From positions 229,918,532 through 229,982,531 of the forward strand of contig CM069432.1 in the NCBI GenBank assembly GCA_035610365.1: a stretch of 64,000 nucleotides of DNA, read 5' to 3'. The stretch comes from Aquatica leii. Lineage: Eukaryota > Arthropoda > Insecta > Coleoptera > Lampyridae. Shown one piece after another: positions 35,396 through 46,669 of this stretch; position 1 is the stretch's first letter; every line of letters begins with the position of its first letter. The position numbers and the translations under genes are program-made. The notes beneath the pieces were generated by a model, which saw only the letters and a program-made list of their open reading frames with translations, ran no database searches and was not told where the DNA came from.

Positions 35396-37811
35396 AAATG
35401 TATTATGGGGTTTTTGTCTGTTCTGTGCTGATGGTACTTTGAAGTACAATGTTTGATATACAAAAACATTTCTTGTTTCGAGATTGGCAACATAACATGC
35501 CGCATAGTTTACTTCAACCGTGTTTGTGTGTCAATGGGAATGACAGCTGGGTGGAGTGCTTCATAAAATTGTGTAATTGTGTGTTAGTTCACAAAATATT
35601 GCTTGGCATTTTCTATCATTACTACATATCGTAAGTATTAGATTCTAAAAAACAAAGCCAGTAGCAGCATTTGAACTATAAAAAAATAAACTGAACAGTT
35701 GTGGTACTTGTGAGTACCGTCGCGAGGTGGGGTAATGTTGTAGTATTAAATCGTTTTTTTAAGAAAACATGAGCAAATTATCATATCAAGATGTTTATGA
35801 AGGTAACAGAACGCTCACTGATGAAGAACTCCTTCATATAATCGATAACGACTTTGACTTTCCCCTAGATAATTCTCCAGATACGGATGCAGAAATTCGA
35901 TGATAAAAATAATGGTAAGTCATACAATTCATCACTACCACAACTGCACTACGGAAATAATTTTTTGGTGAATCAAATACAGCCGTAACAATGGTTATTG
36001 GAATGCAGTCGATGCGGCAGAAGAAGTTCCTGCTGCAGAAGAAATTCCTCCTGTTTTAGAAAATTTAGAACAAGAACCAGAGAGAAAATGGAAAAAATGT
36101 GAGACCGAAACTGTGATTCCTGATTATACCTATCCTGAAGGTGTGCGTGATGATGCTTTCGCAACTTGTGCTACTGCAACAGATATTTTTATTCTAATTT
36201 TAAGAGAAGCAGTTAAAAATACGGTATTTCAGACAAACTTATATGCGACGCAAAAAAAATTGAAGTTGACGGAGAACGAATTCCTGGATTTTGTAGGTGT
36301 AAATTTTGTAATGGGTTACCACCAACTGCCCAGCTTAGCACATTGCTAGTCCACTGCTCCAGATTTAGGCGTACCATTTATTTCAAATAAAATGTCTAGA
36401 AATAGATTTCAAGACATCTTGTCAAATTTGCATGTGAATGATAACAGTAAGTTGAGGTCAGATAATACTGACAAAATTTATAAGATAAGACCTCTCGTAG
36501 AAACACTTAATTTACAATTCAATAGGGTTTATAATGGTAGCCGAAAACTAAGTGTGGACGAATCAATGATTCGCTTCAAGGAACGTAGTTCACTGAAGCA
36601 ATATAATCCAGCCAAACCCAGAAAAAGGGGATATAAATTCTTTTGTCTGGCTGACCAGAAAGGATTTATAAAACAGTTTGAAGTCTATCAATGGAAGAAC
36701 CAGCAAGTGCAAGATAAATTCAAAGGAATGGGTTAGGTGAAAGGATGGTTCTAATGCTAACTGAAAATGTATGGGGAAACTAATAGCTTAATTTACTTCG
36801 ATAATTACTTTACATCTCTAAAACTCCTGGAAAAACTTAAAATGGAACAAACTTTAGCCTGTGGCACTATCAGATAGCAGAGAAAGGGATTACCTCAAAA
36901 TATGAGGAAAGAAAGTGACTTGAATAAAGGTGACTTGGATTACCGTGTGTCAAATACAAAAATTACAAGTGGAAATATAACAGAATTGTGCACTTTGCAT
37001 CTAATTTTCATGGAACAGAAACTACAAACACAAAGCGCAAGCAAAAAGATGGTTCAAGCAAAGATATTCCATGCCCTTCAATAGTTCCAGATTACAATGC
37101 AAATATGGGAGGGGTCGACCTTGCCGATCAACTTCGGTCTAGCTACGATGTTGATAGAAGATCCAAAAAGTGGTGGCATCGATTTTTTTGGAGACTAATT
37201 GACATTACATTTGTAAATAGCTACATAGTCTACAAAGATGTTCTTATACAAGATGATGAAAAACTTTCCCTATTAGATTTCCGAAGGGAAGTAGCCCAAG
37301 GTCTTATGAATAAACATGGAAATCACAAAACGGTCATCTGGGTCAGCTGTTCCAAAAAGCGAAGAAAATCCAATTACAACGTGTCTAATGCTATACGTCT
37401 AGGAAGCCATTGGGTGCAGTTTACTAATAATCGTGGACGATGCGAGCAATGCTATCCAAATGCTCTGCTTGTGGTACTTACCTCTGTGTAAATAAAGAGA
37501 AAAACTGTTTTGCAGTGTATCATTGCGTAGATTTGTAGATACTTAAGGAACTTTTTTAAATATGTTAGTTTTGCATTCAAATACCCCTATTCTTGTATTC
37601 AAATGTTATGTACTGAATAAACAAAAATACCAACTTTGTTAATGATTCATTCTCGTATATTCCCGACCGTACTTTCTAGTACCTTCTGAAAATAACAAAA
37701 ATTTAAAAAAAAATTCAAAAAAATTGACAATCTATTTTAATACCCAAAATGCACAAAAATTCCAAACGAACCGACTTTTTCTAAAATTTTGATCATCTGG
37801 GAGACAAAGGG
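35396..37811 (+). mobile_element. Second piggyBac-family element, decayed
   Basis: The right end is clear: CAAAGGG at 37805-37811 followed by TTAA at 37812-37815. The left end is not certain; a TTAA lies at 35392-35395, in the Penelope-like relic, and GTTTTTGTCT near 35411 weakly resembles the reverse complement of the right end. GGTACTT..AGTACC-type palindromes occur near both ends (35432, 35703 and 37668). The transposase is in several plus-strand pieces. Confidence 0.65.
35769..37491 (+). pseudogene. piggyBac transposase of the PGBD3/4 type, frameshifted
   Basis: The ATG at 35769 opens an acidic N-terminus (MSKLSYQDVYEGNRTLTDEE) that stops at about 35900. Later pieces: 36113-36349 (IPDYTYPEGVRDDAF and NEFLDFVGVNFVMGYHQLP); 36392-36736 (SRNRFQDILSNLHVND, KIYKIRPLVETLN, RKLSVDESMIRFK, RGYKFFCLADQKGFI); about 36790-36830 (YFDNYFTSLKLLEK); 36988-37491 (NMGGVDLADQLRSSYDVDRR, the third acidic motif, then a basic C-terminus with GRCEQC). 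These are collinear with the DDD core of piggyBac transposases. At least four frame breaks and an internal deletion make it inactive. Confidence 0.85.
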
Positions 37812-37870
37812 TTAAAGCGCACCAAGTTATAGTATAAATAGAATAGTTTTAATTGAATGCATTAATACAA

Positions 37871-37904
37871 CGCTACTTGATGGTAGTATAGCTGTCGAAA
37901 CGCG
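37871..37904 (+). ncRNA. Hammerhead-like motif, probable Penelope terminal repeat
   Basis: CTTGAT, then GGTAG and CTGTC (pairable with wobbles) around a short loop, then GAAACGCG. Its place just right of the piggyBac target site suggests it is the tail of the Penelope-like copy split by piggyBac. The first core box is off consensus. Confidence 0.3.
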
Positions 37905-38164
37905 TTTTTAAAAGTTAATATTGTAGTTTTTGGTGTTTTCATATTATTTTACCGTCACAAGATTCCTTCCGGTTTCAATTTCTTTATGATGTTAGTAAAA
38001 TTAAAGACAACTCATTTGAAGTCTTATCTGATAAATGCATTAAACTATGAATTGCTTAACTCACGGAAATCCAAGGATATCAGCTTTCTTGATTTAAACG
38101 ATGACTAAAGTGTTTTCAAACACTGTGATACATAATAGTACACCCAAAAAAACTTTAAAGTAGT

Positions 38165-38399
38165 AGAAGAGTATGGGTTTGCGCCTAATGTTAGTGTTGC
38201 TCTAAGAATATTATTAACACTACCGGAAACAGTAGCCAGCAGAAAAGAAAGTTTTCAACAATGTCTTGAGTCACATCTTAGTGGCCTAGCAACCATATCT
38301 ATTGAGCATCAGATTGCTGTATCCCTAGATTATACTGAAGTAATAAAAGAGTTTGCCGGCGCGAAAGCTAGAAGAGTACTATTTAATTTATATATGTAG
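38165..38399 (+). pseudogene. hAT transposase C-terminal relic
   Basis: Reads YGFAPNVSVALRILLTLPET, then ASRKESFQ, then LSGLATISIEHQIAVSLDYT followed by EVIKEFAGAKARRV, ending TAG at 38399. This is the hAT dimerisation domain of the ZMYM-like clade. The usual SFSKLK..K..LR..M core is shortened between SFQ and LSGL. Weak upstream similarity may extend to about 37970. The family is close to, but not the same as, the remnant at 11840-12282. Confidence 0.75.
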
Positions 38400-38950
38400 T
38401 GATAATGATTCTTTATTTTTGTATATTGTTAAAATATATAGAATAATTTTGAAAGAATAGATCTTAGAATACGGAGGCAGAGCAGTGCTCATAAACACTT
38501 AGACCAACTTAGAAAGTAAATAAGAATGTACAACGCACGCGTTGAAACTAAAGAAGATATATAGACAAAAGAAATCAGTGAAAAAGAGACCTTTAAAGAG
38601 TAACAATTATTTGACCAAATAGCAAACAAAGCAATTAGAGTGTGTGAAGCACAAGAGGTAGTGAAATAAAAGTTCAGCAAATGTAGAAAGACTGACCGCC
38701 AAAAAAGAACTGAACTGGCTTGAAAATCTAAGTAAAAAGGTATATAAGTAACTGGATACTAAAACCGAAATAAGACGTTAAAGTGGAATATAAAGACATG
38801 TTAGATCAGATATCTACTTTAGGTAATAAGACATATATATGTACTTTGCCCAGCTCAGACTTAAAAATAATGTTAGAATAAAATCATAAAAAAATATATT
38901 TAAAATGCATTTTACTGTTCTACTAAAATCAATGTTTTAAAAATCAAAAA
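38400..38950. other. Gene-free stretch inside intron 3
   Basis: A purine-rich, stop-rich sequence at 38440-38770 without recognisable similarity. Confidence 0.4.
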
Positions 38951-38956
38951 ACATAC

Positions 38957-38995
38957 CTTTGATTTTCCTTTGTACATTAACTGGTTTTGAGGGAT
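38957..38995 (-). CDS. Exon 3 of the RS/Asn-rich gene (39-nt microexon)
   Basis: Acceptor AATTTCAG precedes 38995 and donor GTATGT follows 38957. It enters in phase 1 and leaves in phase 1, reading DPSKPVNVQRKIK. The 39-nt length keeps the frame. Both splice sites are good and the reading frame carries over from exon 2. Confidence 0.7.
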
Positions 38996-39044
38996 CTGAA
39001 ATTGATTACTTAGAAAGTTTATTTGTACTTCAGTAACTACGTAC

Positions 39045-39105
39045 CAGCATGCTTGGCAGAAACACTCAGAAAATCTGACAGACTAATCTGTTTTTCTTCA
39101 AATAA
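39045..39105 (-). CDS. Exon 2 of the RS/Asn-rich gene (61 nt)
   Basis: Acceptor TTGTTTTTAG ends at 39106; donor GTACGT starts at 39044. It enters in phase 0 and reads LFEEKQISLSDFLSVSAKHA, with one base left over for exon 3. The intron to exon 1 is 55 nt and that to exon 3 is 49 nt, typical insect sizes. Confidence 0.75.
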
Positions 39106-39160
39106 CTAAAAACAAACAATAAGATTACAAATATTTAGTACATATTAGCAGCAGCATTAC

Positions 39161-40477
39161 TTTGTTAATAGTTTCCTTTTCCTTTTCGATATCAGTTTTT
39201 AAACTGTCAGAATTTTTTACGGGACTTGTATTTTCCGGTTGATTAGATTCAATAATTGGTACTGTTACTACATTCGAATTAGGTACACAATTTATAAAAG
39301 GTGTAGCAGATTGATAAGGAGTATGAGTTGGATAAAGTTCAGAATATTGCTGACCAATAAAAAAATTCTGATCATAATTTTGTTCTGAACTAATTGACAT
39401 CTGTGGAAAGTATTGAATAGGTGGAGCAACAGGAGCCGGTACAGGCACTGGAACAGGCATAGGAACAGGTTGTACCATGTTATAATGCTGCGAGCAATCA
39501 CTTATTCTTTCTTGCATTGGATTATAATAGCTGCTCCTATTAGGTGCACCAAAATTGCTAGAATAATCTTGAAAATCCTTTCTCGGTTTCAAATGTTGAT
39601 TTTCAAAGAAATCATTAACGACAACACGATTTTCTTGGTGACGCATCCACATCTCTCTATCAGAAGCTGGTGACTTTTGACGTATCTCCTTATCTATACT
39701 TTTTCTATTATAATTTGTCCGAGACGTTTTAGAACTCCTTGTTTCATCATACCGCTTATATTCAACACTCGATCTCCTTGAAAGTTTAGATAATTTCGAT
39801 CTTGATCGAGGTCTGTAAGGACTTCTGCTAGATTTCTTTTGTCGTTTATGATTACTACTTTTATCTCGCTTTGGACTAATACGTTTATCTGATACTCGCT
39901 TTTTACTTGCATGTTTTTCAATTAATTCTGTTTTCCGATCAGGTTTTAAAGATTCTAAGTCAGCATCCATTTCAGTTCCAGGAGGCACCAAACCAGTCTC
40001 AACTACTTTAAGTTTCTCAGAAATAATTCTGTCTTCTTGTTTCTTTGCGCATTTATCCTTATCTTTTTGGATATCCCGCTTAGTTTTTTCAGGATCCCTT
40101 CGATGATCTGGATTTAGTTCTTCGTTCAATTTATGCTGTAAGCTGGAGTTTCGTCCCCTAGGTCTTTCTACATGCCCTCTTTCTCTTGACCTCCTACTTC
40201 TGAATCGTCCACCTCTAGGGCTTCGATCCCTGTAGTATTCTCTAGATTTTGGACGAATTGGTGAGCGACTTCTGGAATAACGACGTCTTCGGTTTCTACT
40301 TGTAGATCTACATAATCTATCTGATGCTTTATTATTTTTAAGATCGTTTTCGTCGTCCCAAGCATCGACTACATCTAATCCATCCATAAAGTCGTTGCTT
40401 AAAAAATCATCAAAGAAATCTGACGGCACATCTTCTTCTTCGTCTTGCGGTGCACTGAACTCGCTTAGGTTGTCCAT
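39161..40477 (-). CDS. Exon 1 of an RS-rich nuclear protein gene
   Basis: The ATG at 40477 lies in a good context (AATCATGG). The acidic N-terminus (residues 1-50, MDNLSEFSAPQDEEEDVPSD) is followed by an RS-type basic region at about 57-112 (RRRYSRSRSPIRP), a charged stretch, a second RS/KR region at about 190-260, a PV repeat (MPVPVPVPVPAPVAPP) near 345-360 and a Gln/Tyr/Asn-rich tail. The open frame runs past a donor (AAA/GTAATG) and stops at 39125, but splicing at 39160/39161 continues cleanly into exons 2 and 3. RS repeats suggest a role in splicing or other nuclear RNA metabolism. I do not recognise the family and assign no symbol. With exons 2-4 the product is 812 residues. Confidence 0.8.
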
Positions 40478-43400
40478 GATTACAACTAGAATAACTTAAT
40501 CAATATAAGTTCCTAATAATTATATGAACAATTGTTATAACTCAAGTACATTTAGAGATAACCTATATGTACAAAATGAGCATAGACACAAAATCTATTT
40601 TAAAAGCAATGCTACGAAATCGTACAAACTAATATTAATTATGTGTAATTTATATTAACATAAACCTTTATATTTACATAAAAAAAATTACATGTATCAC
40701 TAAATTTACTTCAAATTCTATAGATTCGCAAAATTTTATGGCGACTACGTTTTGTAAACGTTCAACTAACGACTAGTTGCATTCAGCGATTCAGATCACA
40801 TTTGTAACCAACATAAGTAATTGATAAAATTTAACAAAAAAAAACAGATTATATACTATGATCATTGGTTGTGGAAAATTTCTTTATTCGTTAAAACTTT
40901 AGACAATAAGCGGCATTCACATAAGCACTATAGTAGTTAGTGTTGTAAATAGATAATTTTTAAATCATATAGTTAAATTTTTTTTTTAGAAAATTATCTA
41001 GTGTTAGATAATAGATAAACAATTCAAACTTTATATAGATAATATTAAATAATCTAGATAATATAATAACGATGGATATATTTATGAAGAACTACAGGAA
41101 TGCGGGAAATTACTAAAGAACTTACATAAATATAGTAATTTACAAAACCGAAATTTTACGGGACACTGAATTTGTTTATATATATTTAAGTAATTTAAAT
41201 AAAAAATTATATATATGCAGTAGCTGTCTGTCAGATTTGAACCTACTATCTCCTACCTGATAGATTCATCATCATTTGATATTCCAACTGAGCTATCCTA
41301 CAACATACTGCGGTGATAGTTTTACACTGATTATAACTAACGACCATTTATAAGAAAACAACGATAAAGAACAAATAATAATCACATTTATTAATAACGC
41401 TTTTAACTACTAAAACTTCAAATTTTCAGAACTCCTCGTTAAAACCGATTGTAAAAACACCTTCCTTTTACGAAAGAACAAAGTCACTATTGATACTTTC
41501 AACCAAACCTTTCCCATAAACGGGACACTTCTTAGAATGAACGTTAACTAAATTCCAGTCTGCATCCTAATTACAACACTTTTTAAGACACTCAATATCG
41601 GAACCGTTACACTTATCTTCTTTATAATAATTTTTGTTAATTTCATTATTTTTAAAACCATACGGATATACGGCGCATTTATTCAATTTCTTAATTTTGA
41701 CTAAAACTGTCACTTTTCATTGTTTCATTTTTGCCGTTTGATCACTAAACTCCACCAGTTAAATATACTTTAAGTTTGTTCCCATTTGATGTTAAATTCG
41801 TTATGACTGCTACAGGTGCAATACCTCCACTTCCTCATGCGTCAAGAAAAAAAACTTCTCTGCATCTCCCATCCGTCACCTTTCGTTCTCACCACTCGAG
41901 TCCACTCTCCGGCAGTGTTGCCAACCTAATTTTGTACATTTCCTCAAAGCAGGATGTCATATTTCCTCAAATTTCTTCAAATCTCTTCACCTTATAATCT
42001 CAACACCCTTCTTATATAATCAAGAATACATTGCTAATTAATTTTACTGTGTCAAAACAATTTTTGTTACTATCATTTGAAACGTTTAATTAATTTTATC
42101 ATATTTTGGATTACGAACGAATAAATTTTTATTGCATTAATTTTTGCTTTTTTGTCAATTGATGTAAAAACTGTATACATTTCACGTAAGGTTTGTTTTG
42201 TTGTAGCACTTGTAGCTTATATTTGTGACGGTATTTAGATTTTTTTAAATTGGCAATTTTTTCTTTTTGTGCCTTATGTGATGTTCTTGATCAGACTGAG
42301 ACATAATATTGGCGTCCATGTAATAAAAATTTGTAAAAGAGTAATTCCCCTGTTAATTCGAATAGTAAGTAATAAATTCAATAACGATTGAGCACTTTAC
42401 CTTTTTTATAGTGTTACTGTTGTGAATGATCAGTTCACTAATTATAATTATTGTTATTATATCATTCCCACATTTACGTAACAGTATAAAAATCACATAC
42501 ACCAATTGATTTTATTTTATCTTTTATACTGCAATTTTCCTAGTTTTTAATGCAATTTTGGAAAATTTTATATGCAATTTTTGAAGATTTGTACTGCCAC
42601 AACTTCCGCTCTTTAATTATAAATATTGATTAAGTTAAATAAATTTATAGATTTCGTCGATTACACGTATAGCATTTAAGCGCTTTGTTCAAGCGGATTC
42701 GGTATACTGGATGACGCGTTACCCGTCCTTATCCCCTCACTTCAGTTCGAAGTTACGAGGTAACCTAGTATATACAAACCTTGGTATATACGAACCTTGA
42801 CACAAACCTTCGAATTGCTTCGAATCAAGCATCTTAAAAACGTTGCATAAACTTTTAGTTTGTCTAAATCCGTCGGACAAAAAGAAAACAAATGAATACT
42901 ACCAACACAGTACATCGATAAATGCTTTCATTCTTAACATATGAATGCCTTGTATTAATATTTTTTCTACAAAAAATTGTAATAAAATAAATATTTTATT
43001 AATACTTTTGTGGTTAATTGTATACTTATTATACAAAAACAATGCTATTATTTATCCCTAATTGTAAATTTACAGTACATTTACATAGTATTTGTAATTT
43101 AAAGAAAGTTCTTTATTATGAATTTTCAGTTAGTTCATAATTGTATACTTGCAGAAAGTTTATAATCTTAATTTGTAGATAAAAGCTGCAGTTAATTCAC
43201 AACTTAAGTTATGTAGAACATGCACGAATACATTCTTAAATTTTCTAAAACTAAGCGGTATTCGAAATCCTTTCAAGGTTTCAGTAAATTTGCAGTAACT
43301 ATGAATATTTTACATGATCATAACTTACATTCTCTAATGTGAATTCACACGAAGTTATATACAAGCTTAGTAGGAGAGATACTCTAAGAACGTAAAAGTG

Positions 43401-44640
43401 ATGTAATAACAACGCGATCTGGTTGGCTGGGATTTTATACACGCATTCAGTAAATACGTCATAATTGCAGTTGATTAAGATTTTGGGTGCAAAATTATGC
43501 TTAGAACTTTGAAAATAAAACCGAAAAAAATCGGTCCGTCCCAAGTCCCTTAATAAGTAGAATCACCTGAATCGTCCGAATGGTAGATTCTAACTGCAAC
43601 AGTCGCCGACAGATGAGATTTTTTTAAAATTACCTTTTTTCTACTACATTATCTAGGTAGTAGTCGTGTAGATTATATATCCATCATAGTCTTTAATGTT
43701 GCAAAATCCATTGATCTCTACAAGAAGTAGTAAAAACCTGACGTTGATCTAGTTATCTGAAAAACATAATGTTAGAAATATTGTAGAATTAGGATTTTGA
43801 GTATTACACTTCATTTTCAGCAGTCTAAATGAAGATTTTATCATTGGATGCGTGTTGTAATGATTCTTCTGCTGCCGAACCTACTAAAGGCACTATGTTA
43901 TTTACAGTGAATAGACCAGGGAAGTCATACGCCCACCCAATCACTTTGACATCCTTTATGCTCCAATGCCATTAAACAAATAATTCTTGAAGATAATATA
44001 TATGAATCCAAACACGTTGTTCTTTGAACAACCGAGAAGTTACATAGATTCTTTTTTAGATACTCGCGATGCCAGCCAAGCGCCCACTACTATTAGAATT
44101 ATTTTTATATTTGTATGTTTTAATTAACGATCCTATATTTTCTTGTATTTTTTTGCATAAAATACCCAAATATAGTCAATAAAAGTTCCAATATTTGATC
44201 TCAAAATAATGTAATTAAGTCTTTTGGGGTTACTAGAACATAAAGAACACACACGCAAGGATATCCACGGCATCAGTAGTGTAATTCATGCGAGAGATTT
44301 GAAAGATAATGCACAGTAGTAACTGATAGCAAACTGTAGACAGTAGTGTTCAGAAAAAAAGAGAAAGATCAGCAGGCACACTTCAAAACAGTTAATAAAA
44401 TTATCCCATTTCAGGAGGTGCAATTTATTAACCTAATCCAAAATAGAAACACTAATACCTGTTCACCTCTCAGCTTAGTGATTACATTTTTTGATCCGTT
44501 AACTTCGAGTAAATTGTCTATCTTCTATTATTATTGGCTAATACCCTTTCCTTGCACAATTCTTCAAAACTGTCTAAGAAAAAACCTGGAGTACTAAAAA
44601 TTAAATATACCAAAGTTACATATCGATATAAAATTAAAAG
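40478..44640. other. Intergenic stretch between the RS-rich gene and TUT1
   Basis: It holds the 5' flank of the RS-rich gene (promoter not recognisable) and the 3' flank of TUT1. No supported coding region. A tRNA-like sequence lies at 41225-41305, and 41820-42000 is pyrimidine-rich with CAGTGTTGCCAAC, which resembles one hAT end but lacks a partner. Confidence 0.5.
41225..41305 (-). repeat. tRNA-like sequence, SINE head or tRNA pseudogene
   Basis: On the minus strand, TAGCTCAGTTGG (A box, 41284-41295) is followed after about 40 nt by AGGTTCAAATCT (B box, 41233-41244). The spacing suits an RNA polymerase III internal promoter. The T stem pairs imperfectly and no clean acceptor stem forms, so a tRNA-derived SINE head or decayed tRNA is more likely than a functional gene. 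Confidence 0.5.
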
Positions 44641-44659
44641 TCCATAAAATCGTCAAATA

Positions 44660-46422
44660 TTATTTATTAACATTGCTATCCAACTCTTTACAATAATAAT
44701 CAAACCAACAAGACAAATTTTTAGATAAAAATATAGTAAAAGTATTAAAAAAGTTTTTCTTTGCATCAATTTTGGTTATTTCAAAATGTACCTCAACAGG
44801 TTTAATTTTTGCATAAGCGTTAAATTCAAATTCAACAATTACTTCTTTTAGTTTAAGTTCTTCATAGACCTTAGACATGTAATCGCTAATACAAATTTGA
44901 GTTTCCAAAAAGCTCAATGATTTATCCACTTCAAAACTTTTCGATATTGATTTTCTTGTTTCCCACAGATTATACATTCCCGTGCATATAAAACCAACTG
45001 AACTAATTATATTTGTATCGTGTACATCAGTTTGTTCTTCTAACCTAAGCGCTTTATCCTCATGTTCATCATCAATGGGTTTTAAAGTTACAGAAAATTT
45101 CATCACCTTTGTCAGGAAATTCAGAATAAATTCGTTAACTAAAGAATACCAGGCATTTCTTAGTTTAACAACTTTTTCGTTTGAATCTAATTCATCCTCA
45201 GGTTTTAAATCGGCAAGATGATTTAAGTATGATAAACATGTACTTCCCATGGTAAAAGTAAATTCGCAACTGTTTTTGGTGCATGTATGTTGAACTTGAT
45301 TGGAAGGCAGACCCTCGGTAAATAACTTGTACAAAGTTAAATTATCGATTGGACTTTTGAGAAAATCTACAGCTTTTTTACAAAGGCAGATAAATTCTTC
45401 AAGTAGCTTAGCAGATACACAACTAATTACATTATGACTATGTTCGAATGGATCTTGAACACATATCGGAGTGTCAACTTTAAGAGGTAGTTCATTAGCT
45501 ATATTATTTTTATATAATTCAAATTCATAAGGTAGACATTCCGGTTTAATAAAGTCAGTCTTTAAAACAATGTTACCAAGGTATGGGCAAACAATATTTA
45601 AGGAATAATCAAAATTGGCGTAATAATCAAAAAAACCCAACAAAATATCGGACATACTAAAATTTTTTAGTAAGTTATTTGTAAACCGCGACATTTTATT
45701 AAAACCACCGTTCCATCCTTCTTGTATGCACACATTGTGTGGCAGCTCCTGTAATTCTCTGACAGACGGTATCAAATATTTACCTTGTTGTAAATAAAAA
45801 ATAAATAACATGATAAACGAGTAATTTGAAAATTTTCCTCTACTACCCGATAAATCATGTACTTTTGCCCAATATTTTATTGAAATCATTAAAAACGTTA
45901 ATCTATTATCTAAAGACAAAAAATATTGAATTAAGGAAGTATTACACACACCTAACATATTTTTAAAATTAAAATCGCAATGAATCATTGTCGGATTATG
46001 TACACATTTAACAATTGGTGTTTTCGCTTTCGGTATAGCGAAAATTTGTGAAAACTTTTGAGGGTGTTTATCTAATAATTTTTTTGCTTTCTTGACATAT
46101 GTAACAGCTTTGTGAGTATGATCATTATCAGGTACAGAAATATTAGTGGCAACCACTTTCACAAATACATCAACATCACTTGAAATAAAACTAAGACGAC
46201 TAATGGTGGATCCAAATGGATAGACAACACAATTAGGAAACGACTCAATTAAAATGTGCTGCAAATCGTGACATAAGTGTTGATATTTTTGTATCATATC
46301 TGGCCAATTTGGTTGTAAACATTGTGTTAGGGCTATTAATTGATTATCAAAGCTTGCTATATTTCTCAAGTGATCGTTTATTTCTTTAAAATTTTCCATT
46401 TTCTGCACCACATCCTTTGCAC
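44660..46422 (-). CDS. TUT1: TUT1 exon 3: nucleotidyltransferase and PAP-associated domains
   Basis: The large catalytic exon. Acceptor TTTTTAG ends at 46423 and two bases complete the codon left by exon 2, reading GAKDVVQKMENF. Numbering the whole 711-residue protein, FGSTIS with the acidic pair D207 and D209 (SSDVDVFVKV) and the third Asp D274 (MIHCDFNFKN) form the polymerase beta-like catalytic triad. IKYWAKVHDLSG and SNYSFIMLFIFYLQQ follow, as in human TUT1, then the PAP-associated region near 390-420 and a C-terminal KA-1-like region. The family adds 3' uridines to U6 snRNA in the nucleus and, as Star-PAP, polyadenylates some mRNAs. The stop overlaps AATAAA. Human TUT1 is longer (874), mainly through Pro-rich inserts. 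Confidence 0.93.
44663..44668 (-). terminator. AATAAA overlapping the TUT1 stop region
   Basis: The last codons are AAT AAA TAA, so a canonical polyadenylation signal is embedded in the coding end. If used, the 3' UTR would be only 10-30 nt. Confidence 0.45.
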
Positions 46423-46581
46423 CTAAAAATATTCATAATTAATTATTATAAAAATAATTTTTTGAGATATTAATTTTTTTAAATAAAATTTTATAACAGT
46501 ATAATAAGTTTTTCTTCACGACCACTACCGAATTATCATCATTTTTATTACTATAATTTAAAAGAAATTAAATTATTAGAA

Positions 46582-46669
46582 TTGGAATGAAAATTCGATA
46601 CTCGTGGTTCTTTACGCTCGCATACGATCGCGCTCGAAATTTTCCACTGGTATCGAATTTTCATTCCAA
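46582..46669. repeat. 88-bp hairpin with 19-bp perfect inverted repeat
   Basis: TTGGAATGAAAATTCGATA (46582-46600) is exactly mirrored by TATCGAATTTTCATTCCAA (46651-46669) around a GC-richer centre (CGCTCGCATACGATCGCGCTCG). It could be a tiny MITE. It lies about 160 bp inside intron 2 upstream of TUT1 exon 3. Confidence 0.8.

Larger units (their letters stand above)
19523..38956 (-). other. Proposed 19.4-kb intron 3 of the RS/Asn-rich gene
   Basis: It begins with GTATGT at 38951-38956 and ends with TTACAG at 19523-19528. It holds the Copia, Penelope-like, second piggyBac, hAT and foldback insertions listed separately. The stretch 19529-23560 has no coding or element structure that I can support; 20400-20900 contains loosely repeated AT-rich phrases only. 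An extra short exon inside cannot be excluded. Confidence 0.5.

Noticed and set aside
39292..40365. Alternate-frame ORFs over the RS-rich exon
   Set aside because: Shadows of the repetitive RS coding sequence; the minus-strand 450-codon frame has the initiator and splice sites.
41925..41945. CAGTGTTGCCAAC, similar to some hAT ends
   Set aside because: No matching inverted end or 8-bp duplication found in the window.
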